Source: Luteimonas mephitis DSM 12574
GTDB lineage: Bacteria > Pseudomonadota > Gammaproteobacteria > Xanthomonadales > Xanthomonadaceae
Length of the DNA stretch: 64,000 nt
Assembly (NCBI RefSeq): GCF_000422305.1
Contig: NZ_AULN01000013.1
Span: forward strand, 372,001-436,000
Direction: 5' to 3'
Shown: positions 27,818 to 33,386 of the stretch, one piece after another
Numbering within the stretch: the first letter of the stretch is position 1
Layout of the letters: every line of letters starts with the position of its first letter
The notes under the pieces: generated by a model
The model's database searches: none
Told to the model about the DNA's origin: nothing
Seen by the model: only the letters and a program-made list of their open reading frames with translations
Program-made: the position numbers and the translations under genes

Positions 27818-27865
27818 CAATTCATTCAAACCGAACCCGCTTCGCGAGTCGGCTTAATTCAGGTG
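27812..27865 (+). other. attC recombination site
   Basis: GTCTAAC (27812-27818) is the R'' box. The stem pairs CCGA (27831-27834) with TCGG (27849-27852), and CGC with GCG around TTC. TTAATTCAG leads to G|TT at 27865. It closely resembles the 60-bp attC sites of class 1 and Xanthomonas cassettes. The first six bases of the cassette (TTGGAC) give an R' box with one mismatch to R''. Confidence 0.72.
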
Positions 27866-28543
27866 TTCTGCGACCACCAGCCAGTTGTTGAACGGGGTGC
27901 GCCCCCACAGCGGTTCGATCGTCACCTGCAGCCCGCTGCCTTCGAGGATCGCGCGCAGGCCGTCGGCGCTCGGGTAGCAGCGCGGGGTCGACTGCATCCA
28001 GCCGACGAGGTTTGCCGCCCGGTCGCCGATCCGCGACACCAGGCCGCGACGACTGCCATCGACCAGCCCGGTGCGGATCACCAGCCGTGCACCGGGCGTC
28101 AGCATGGCGATCACGTTCTCCAGCAACTGCCGCTGCGCGGGCGCGGGCAGGTACTGCAGCACGTCCAGGATCGCCACGCTGCCGGCGTGATCCGGCAAAT
28201 GATGGGCGAGGTCGACGAAGGCGAAGCGCGCCGACGCCATCCCGGTGCGCCCGGCCGCGGCGATCGCGCGCCGGATCTTGGCCGCGTCGTTGTCCACGCC
28301 GAAATATTCCAGCGATTGCCCGTCCTGCCGCAGCGCATGCGCGAGCAGCCCCAGGCCGCAGCCCAGGTCCATCACCGGCGCAGTGCTGCCGCGCAGCGCG
28401 CGCAGTGCGCCGGGATAGAGGGGGTCCGTGGCCAGCTTGCTGCGCGCGTAGTAGTAGTCCCAGCGGTTGCCCAGCAGGCCCGGCGGCAGGTAGCCGCGTG
28501 CGATCGAGATCGCCTGCGCGCGCGGCAGCGGCTCGCCGCTCAT
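27854..28543 (-). CDS. Class I SAM-dependent methyltransferase
   Basis: Methyltransferase of 229 residues. The SAM-binding glycine motif APVMDLGCGLGLLAHALR lies at about residues 55-72, with the acidic residue of motif II in EYFGVDNDAAKIRRAI and motif IV VAILDVLQYLPAPAQRQLL. The acceptor is unknown; genes of this type beside GDSL hydrolases often modify lipids or small molecules. Its ATG overlaps the stop of the GDSL hydrolase by four bases, making a coupled minus-strand operon. The last three codons and stop come from the attC of the neighbouring cassette, so the native C terminus may have been altered slightly. Confidence 0.85.
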   Translation of the reverse strand: MSGEPLPRAQAISIARGYLPPGLLGNRWDYYYARSKLATDPLYPGALRALRGSTAPVMDLGCGLGLLAHALRQDGQSLEYFGVDNDAAKIRRAIAAAGRTGMASARFAFVDLAHHLPDHAGSVAILDVLQYLPAPAQRQLLENVIAMLTPGARLVIRTGLVDGSRRGLVSRIGDRAANLVGWMQSTPRCYPSADGLRAILEGSGLQVTIEPLWGRTPFNNWLVVAEHLN

Positions 28544-29283
28544 CGCGCCAGCAGCCTGCGTGCCACCGGCAGGGCCAGCCGGGACCAGCGCGCGTACATC
28601 GCGGCGGAAGGATGCAGGCCGTCCTCGGCGAGCATGTCCGCCTCGTCGCCGCGGTCGCGGCTGGTGGTGGTGATGTCGACGAAGGCGACGTCGTGCCGGT
28701 CGCAGGTCTCGCGTGCGACGGCGTTGTAGAGGTCGAGCTCGCGTGCGACCTGCGCGCCGTCGCGGCCTTCGCGCGCCGCGTACGGGGTCACGCCCCAGTC
28801 CGGGATCGACAGCACCAGCACGCGGCCGGCGCGGCCGCCGGCGTAGCCGATCGCGCGCGCGAGCAGGCCGGCGAACTGCCCGCGATAGTCCTCCGCGCCG
28901 CGGCCGCGGTACTGGTTGTTGACGCCGATCAGCAGGCTGACGAAGTCCCAGCCACCTTTTGCCTTTGCAGGAGCGGCTTCAGCCGCGAGCTCCTCCCCTT
29001 CGGAAGGAGAATGGCTCGCGGCTGAAGCCGCTCCTGCAAAGGCGTTGGATGCATCAAAAGCATCCAGCGCAGCCGCCAGCTCGTCGGTGGTCCAGCCGGT
29101 GGCGGCAACGATCTGCGGGTCGCCCAGCATCACGCCTTCCGCGCGCAGCGCGTGCGCCAGCTGCACCGGCCAGCGTCCCTCGGGCGCCACGCCTTCGCCG
29201 ATCGTGTAACTGTCACCCAGCGCCAGGTAGCGCAGCGCGCGCAGCGGCGGCAACGGGCCGCCCGTGGTGCGGGCCGCGGTCAT
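28540..29283 (-). CDS. SGNH/GDSL-family hydrolase carrying an in-frame REP insertion
   Basis: Serine esterase of 247 residues. Block I is YLALGDSYTIGEGV (nucleophile Ser, about residue 22), block III is SLLIGVNNQYRGR (about residue 121) and the Asp-His pair is in LAEDGLHPSAAMYARW near the C terminus. All catalytic blocks are intact. Between about residues 80 and 109, a Ala/Glu/Ser-rich peptide (AGAASAASHSPSEGEELAAE...) interrupts the region before block III. It is the translation of a REP hairpin (28961-29043), and the frame is kept. No signal peptide. The gene lies between the aminotransferase and the methyltransferase, with four-base overlaps on both sides. Confidence 0.88.
   Translation of the reverse strand: MTAARTTGGPLPPLRALRYLALGDSYTIGEGVAPEGRWPVQLAHALRAEGVMLGDPQIVAATGWTTDELAAALDAFDASNAFAGAASAASHSPSEGEELAAEAAPAKAKGGWDFVSLLIGVNNQYRGRGAEDYRGQFAGLLARAIGYAGGRAGRVLVLSIPDWGVTPYAAREGRDGAQVARELDLYNAVARETCDRHDVAFVDITTTSRDRGDEADMLAEDGLHPSAAMYARWSRLALPVARRLLAR
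28961..29043. repeat. REP hairpin inside a coding sequence
   Basis: Perfect 30-bp arms (28961-28990 and 29014-29043) around a 23-base centre; the arms begin GCCTTTGCAGGAGCGGCTTC. It is the most perfect copy in the window, and the only complete one read through as protein. Confidence 0.93.
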
Positions 29284-30539
29284 GCCATCGCCGCTTGCGG
29301 CGCGCCGTCGCGGCGCCCCGCTTCGGCGCGCCGCGACAGCACCCGGTCGATGCGGCGGAACACCTCGCGCAGCGCATCGGGCTGCGGCAGCAGGGTGACG
29401 CGGAAATGGTTGCGGTACGGCACGTTGAAGCTTGAACCGGGCACGATCAGCACGTTCTCGTTTTCGAGCAGTTCCAGCGCGAAGGCGTGGTCGTCGAAGC
29501 CCTCGGCCGCGGCGCCGGTCACGCCCGGAAACGCGTACAGCGCCGCCTCGGGCGCCACCAGCTCCAGGTGCTCGCTGGCCGCGCAGCTTTCCACCACGGC
29601 GCGCCGCGCTTCGTACAGCCGCCCGCCCGGCGCGCACAGCGCGGAGATGGTATCGATGCCGTGCAGCGCCGCTTCGATCGCGAACTGTCCCGGCACGTTG
29701 GCGCACAGCCGCAGCGCGCCAAGCAGGTCCATGGCGTGGTGGAAGTCGCCGCTGCGCAGCGGATCGCCCGACAGCACCGCCCAGCCCACGCGCCAGCCGC
29801 AGGCGCGATGCACCTTGGACAGGCCGCCGAACGACAGGCACGGCACGTCGCCGGCCAGCGGCGCGACCGGCACGAACTTCGCGTCGTCGTAGAGGATGCC
29901 GTCGTAGATCTCGTCGCACATCAGCAGCAGGCCGTGCTTCGCGGCGATCGCGACGACGCGTTCGAGCAGCTCGCGCGGATAGTTGGCGCCGGTCGGGTTG
30001 TTGGGATTGATCAGCACGATGGCGCGGGTCCGCGACGACACCAGCGCCTCGATCTCGTCCGGATCGGGCAGGAAGTCGTTGGCGACCTTGCAGCGGTAAT
30101 AGACCGGGCGGCCGTCGTTGAGGATGGTCGCCGCCGACCACAGCGGATAGTCGGGCGAGGGCAGCAGCACCTCGTCGCCGGGGTTGAGCAGCGCGCGCAG
30201 CGACAGGTCGATCAGCTCGCTGACGCCGTTGCCGATGAAGACCCGTTCGGGCATCGCGTTGGGCGTGCCGCGCGCCTTGTGGAACGCGGCGATCGCCTCG
30301 CGCGCGGCCGGCAGGCCCTGCTGGTGGGTGTAGGGATCGGTGTCGGCGATGCGGTCGGCGATCGCGTGCTGCAGGTGCTCCGGGGCGCGGAAGCCGAACG
30401 CGCCGGGGTTGCCGATGTTGAGCTTGATCAGGGTCCGGCCCTGGAGTTCCAGTTCGCGCGCCCGGCGGGCCAGTTCGCCGCGGATTTCATAACGGACTTC
30501 GGAGAGGCGTTCGCGGGTCTTCAGGCTGGGCGGCGACAT
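29280..30539 (-). CDS. Pyridoxal-phosphate aminotransferase, AlaA-like
   Basis: Class I/II aminotransferase of 419 residues, probably glutamate-pyruvate (alanine) transaminase. Motifs include LIKLNIGNPGAFGFRAPEHL near the N terminus, DPYTHQQGLPAAREAIA, SPDYPLWSAATILNDGRPVYY, LINPNNPTGANYPRELLE, MCDEIYDGILYDDAK and the PLP Lys in SFGGLSKVHRACGWRVGW (about residue 240). RVTLLPQ holds the C-terminal Arg for the substrate carboxylate. The overall pattern is closest to the AlaA/YfbQ group. It is first in a minus-strand operon with the GDSL hydrolase and methyltransferase (four-base overlap). The ATG at 30539 is supported by homologous spacing. Confidence 0.9.
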   Translation of the reverse strand: MSPPSLKTRERLSEVRYEIRGELARRARELELQGRTLIKLNIGNPGAFGFRAPEHLQHAIADRIADTDPYTHQQGLPAAREAIAAFHKARGTPNAMPERVFIGNGVSELIDLSLRALLNPGDEVLLPSPDYPLWSAATILNDGRPVYYRCKVANDFLPDPDEIEALVSSRTRAIVLINPNNPTGANYPRELLERVVAIAAKHGLLLMCDEIYDGILYDDAKFVPVAPLAGDVPCLSFGGLSKVHRACGWRVGWAVLSGDPLRSGDFHHAMDLLGALRLCANVPGQFAIEAALHGIDTISALCAPGGRLYEARRAVVESCAASEHLELVAPEAALYAFPGVTGAAAEGFDDHAFALELLENENVLIVPGSSFNVPYRNHFRVTLLPQPDALREVFRRIDRVLSRRAEAGRRDGAPQAAMA

Positions 30540-30618
30540 CGGGCAACGGGAGGCGGAAGTGGCCGCAAAGCCTAGCGGAAAACCCTGCGCGGCGCGCCTC
30601 GCAAGGCACGATCGCATC

Positions 30619-30688
30619 CGCAGGAGCGCTCCATGGGGGCGATGGCTTTCCCCGCCAACGGCGATCGCGCCCATGGGGCGCTCCTGCC
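30619..30688. repeat. REP hairpin, CGCTCCATGG class
   Basis: Left arm CGCAGGAGCGCTCCATGG, right arm CCCATGGGGCGCTCCTGC. It sits between the divergent aminotransferase and rsgA genes, close to the rsgA promoter. Confidence 0.85.
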
Positions 30689-30692
30689 CGCT

Positions 30693-30698
30693 TAGAAT
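30693..30698 (+). promoter_or_regulatory. Candidate -10 element of rsgA
   Basis: TAGAAT lies 30 bases before the TTG start of rsgA, directly after the REP hairpin. The expected -35 position falls inside the hairpin. Confidence 0.4.
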
Positions 30699-30728
30699 CC
30701 CGCCCATGCACATGCACGCCTGCCACGC

Positions 30729-31853
30729 TTGAAATCCGACTTCACCGCCCTGCGCGTCATCGGCTGGCCCTGGGCCGGCGAACCGGACGATGCGGCATGG
30801 CGCGAGATGATGGCCGCGCACCCGCAGGCGCGCCCCGCGCGGGTGGTCGAACAGCACCGCTCCGGCTACATCGTCGCCGACGGCCCGGACGCCGGTTTCG
30901 CGGTCGAATCGCTGCCCGAATGGCAGCGGCCGGCGGGTTACCGCAAGGGCACCACCTCGGCCGAACAGCGCGCCGCGGTCGGCGACTGGGTGCTGCTCGA
31001 AGGCGGGCGCATCGTGGCGCTGCTGCCGCGGCGCAGCGCGATCAAGCGCGGCGCGGCCGGCGAGCACTACAGGCAGCAGGTCATCGCCGCCAACATCGAC
31101 ACGGTGCTGGTGGTCTGCGGCCTGGACGGCGACTTCAACCCGCGCCGGATCGAGCGCTACCTGCTCCTGGTCAACGGCGGCGGCGCGCAGCCGGCGGCTT
31201 CTCAACCGATCGTGGTACTGACCAAGGCCGACAAGGAGGACAGCGACGTGCAGGCCGCTGTCGATGCGCTGGCCGGCGTCGCCGGGCAGGACGTGCCGGT
31301 GTTCGCGGTCAACGCCAAGGATCGCGACAGCGTCGCGGCGCTGGATCCGTGGCTGCAGGCTGGCATGACCGCGGTGCTGGTCGGCAGCTCCGGCGCCGGC
31401 AAGTCGACCTTGACCAACACCTTGCTCGGCACCGAGAAGATGAAGACCGCCGGCGTGCGCGAAAGCGACGCACGCGGCCGCCACACCACCACCCACCGCG
31501 CGCTGATCCCGCTGCCGTCGGGCGCGTGCCTGATCGACACGCCCGGCATGCGCGAACTCAAGCCCACCGGCGAGGAAAACCTGGCCGAGGGCGGCTTCGC
31601 CGACATCGAGGCGCTGGCCGGACAGTGCCGGTTCCGCGACTGCAGGCACGCGCGCGAACCGGGCTGTGCGGTGCGCGCCGCGATCGAGGCCGGCACGCTC
31701 GATCCGCAGCGCTTCGCCAACTACCTCAAGCTGCGCGACGAAGTCGCCGGCGCCGCCGACAGGCTGGCCACGCGGCTGGCGCAGAAGGCCACGGCGAAAG
31801 TGCAGGGCAAGGCGCTGCACAAGCGCCTGGACGACAAATATGGCAAGGATTGA
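30729..31853 (+). CDS. rsgA: Ribosome small subunit biogenesis GTPase RsgA
   Basis: Circularly permuted GTPase (374 residues) that checks late assembly of the 30S subunit. An OB-like N-terminal part is followed by G4 (VVLTKADK), then G1 (VGSSGAGKSTLTNTLLG), the switch region GRHTTTHRAL, G3 (LIDTPGMREL) and a C-terminal zinc site, CRFRDCRHAREPGC. The G4-before-G1 order is diagnostic. The start is a TTG at 30729; two upstream ATGs (30706, 30712) are out of frame. The gene seems to be transcribed alone from the TAGAAT upstream. Confidence 0.95.
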   Translation: MKSDFTALRVIGWPWAGEPDDAAWREMMAAHPQARPARVVEQHRSGYIVADGPDAGFAVESLPEWQRPAGYRKGTTSAEQRAAVGDWVLLEGGRIVALLPRRSAIKRGAAGEHYRQQVIAANIDTVLVVCGLDGDFNPRRIERYLLLVNGGGAQPAASQPIVVLTKADKEDSDVQAAVDALAGVAGQDVPVFAVNAKDRDSVAALDPWLQAGMTAVLVGSSGAGKSTLTNTLLGTEKMKTAGVRESDARGRHTTTHRALIPLPSGACLIDTPGMRELKPTGEENLAEGGFADIEALAGQCRFRDCRHAREPGCAVRAAIEAGTLDPQRFANYLKLRDEVAGAADRLATRLAQKATAKVQGKALHKRLDDKYGKD

Positions 31854-31861
31854 TCGACTCC

Positions 31862-32050
31862 TCCCGCTGCGAATGCAGGGGGAGGTGGGGAGGGGGTGCG
31901 AGGCGCAAGGCGCCGAACCTCCACGGGCGAACACGCAACCCCTCCCCAGCCCGTCCGGCCCGCCAGCACAGCTGGCGTGCGTTCGTCGGCGCACGAGCCA
32001 ATGGCTCGTGAACGCGCCTCCTCACCCCCTGCCTTCGCAGGGGAGGGCGT
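31862..32050. repeat. Intergenic repeat element of CCTCCCC...GGGGAGG type
   Basis: The ends CTCCTCCCGCTGCGAATGCA and CCCCTGCCTTCGCAGGGGA form hairpins. The inside has GTGGGGAGGGGGTGCGAGG and AACCCCTCCCCAGCCCG, which are complementary. The ATG of the DUF1704 gene lies a few bases after it. It resembles the elements inside soeA. Confidence 0.6.
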
Positions 32051-32054
32051 AAGC

Positions 32055-33311
32055 ATGTCCACCCCCGACATGGCCCACCACGCAGCGCTCGACGCGCGCA
32101 TGGTCGTGGCCGCGCGCGGGATCCGTTTGCTGACCCTGGTGAGCTGGCCGGCGGACGTGCAGCAGCGCTTCCTCGAAGGCCATGCGCGCGGCCACGACGT
32201 GCTGCCGGAGGTCGCCTATCCGAAACACGATTTCAGCGACGCGCGGCGTGAACTCGACGCCATCGCCGCCGCTGCCGATCCCGCGCATCCGATCGGGGCC
32301 TACCTCGTCGAATCCACGCGCAGCTGGTCGATCGCCGCGCAGCTGCTCGAATCGCTGGGAACGCCTGCGGTCGGCGCGCATTCGATCGCGCTGTTCGGCC
32401 GCCCCGACGAGCCGTTGCCCGGCAACGGCCCCACCGCGCGCGAGGCCGCGCGCCACTTCATCGACATCGCCAACGAGCTCGACCGCGAGCTGCTCTCGCC
32501 GGCCGAGCAGGTCACCATCTCCGCCACCGCGCTGCAGCTGCAGCTGCAGGCCGAGCTCGACCGCTACTTCGGCGAGCGGGTGATCGCGGTCGAACTCGAC
32601 CCGGGCATGATCGCCAAGGCCGCCGCCGGCGCGCGCCGCATCCGCCTGCGCAGCAGCGCCGAATACACCGACTACGACCACCACCAGCTGCTGCAGCACG
32701 AGGCCTTCGTGCATTCGCTCACCGCGCTCAACGGCCGCGAACAGGTGGTGCTGGGGAGCCTCGGGCTGTCGTCGCCGCGCACCACCGCCACCCAGGAAGG
32801 CCTGGCGGTGTTCGCCGAGCAGATCACCGGCAACATCGACATCGAGCGGATGAAGCGGGTGAGCCTGCGGATCGAGGCGATCGCGATGGCGCTCGACGGC
32901 GCCGGCTTCATCGAGGTGTTCCGCTACTTCCTCGGCGCCGGGCAATCGGCGCAGGAAAGCTTCGCCTCCGCCCAGCGCGTGTTCCGCGGCGTGCCGCTGT
33001 CCGGCGGCCATGCCTTCACCAAGGATGCGGTGTACCTGCGCGGCCTGATCGGCGTGCATACGTTCTTCCGCTGGGCGCTGCGCCAGGGCCAGCTGCGGCT
33101 GTGCCGGCAGCTGTTCGCCGGCAAGATGACCCTGGGCGACGTGCAGCGCTTCGCGCCGCTGTTCGAGGCCGGCGTGCTGTCGCCGCCGCGCTGGCTGCCG
33201 CACTGGGTCTCGCGCGCGAACGGGCTGGCCGGGATGCTCGCGTTCTCGCTGTTCGCCAACCGGATCCGGCTGGACAGCGTGTCCGAGGACGCGCCGACGT
33301 TCGAGATCTGA
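32055..33311 (+). CDS. DUF1704 family protein (QEGLA motif)
   Basis: Conserved protein of 418 residues, annotated in databases as a flavohaemoglobin expression-modulating QEGLA-motif protein. The family looks like a tyrosine/carboxypeptidase-type metalloprotease: HHQLLQHEAFVHSLTALNG contains an HExxxH motif (HEAFVH) and TTATQEGLAVFAEQITG has the QEGLA glutamate. Both are present here at about residues 215 and 256. Catalytic activity is inferred from those motifs only. Its role in the cell is not known. The ATG at 32055 directly follows a repeat element; GGGAGGG lies near ribosome-binding distance but is part of that repeat. Confidence 0.88.
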   Translation: MSTPDMAHHAALDARMVVAARGIRLLTLVSWPADVQQRFLEGHARGHDVLPEVAYPKHDFSDARRELDAIAAAADPAHPIGAYLVESTRSWSIAAQLLESLGTPAVGAHSIALFGRPDEPLPGNGPTAREAARHFIDIANELDRELLSPAEQVTISATALQLQLQAELDRYFGERVIAVELDPGMIAKAAAGARRIRLRSSAEYTDYDHHQLLQHEAFVHSLTALNGREQVVLGSLGLSSPRTTATQEGLAVFAEQITGNIDIERMKRVSLRIEAIAMALDGAGFIEVFRYFLGAGQSAQESFASAQRVFRGVPLSGGHAFTKDAVYLRGLIGVHTFFRWALRQGQLRLCRQLFAGKMTLGDVQRFAPLFEAGVLSPPRWLPHWVSRANGLAGMLAFSLFANRIRLDSVSEDAPTFEI

Positions 33312-33315
33312 TCTT

Positions 33316-33383
33316 CGCAGGCGCGCCCGCTGGGCGCGAAGGTGTTGCCGGCGAAGCCCCATCGCGCGAAGGGGCGCTCCCGC
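33316..33383. repeat. REP hairpin, diverged
   Basis: Left arm TCGCAGGCGCGCCCGCTGGG, right arm GCGAAGGGGCGCTCCCGCG. It lies between the convergent DUF1704 and kinase genes and ends 4 bases before the kinase stop codon. Confidence 0.7.
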
Positions 33384-33386
33384 GGA

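Larger units (their letters stand above)
27065..27865 (+). mobile_element. Solitary integron gene cassette with attC site
   Basis: An 801-bp segment with lower GC than its neighbours. The left edge is G|TTGGAC (27064-27070), which fits the core GTTRRRY. The right end is an attC-like site (27812-27865): R'' core GTCTAAC, then ATTCAAACCGA, the hairpin top CGCTTCGCG and TCGGCTTAATTCAGG, then G|TT. The cassette carries one ORF on the plus strand whose stop codon lies in GTCTAAC, the usual compact layout. No integrase is seen. The last codons of the minus-strand methyltransferase lie in the attC sequence. Confidence 0.72.

Noticed and set aside
27065..27865. Insertion sequence
   Set aside because: The low-GC segment lacks a transposase and terminal inverted repeats; its ends match integron cassette cores instead.
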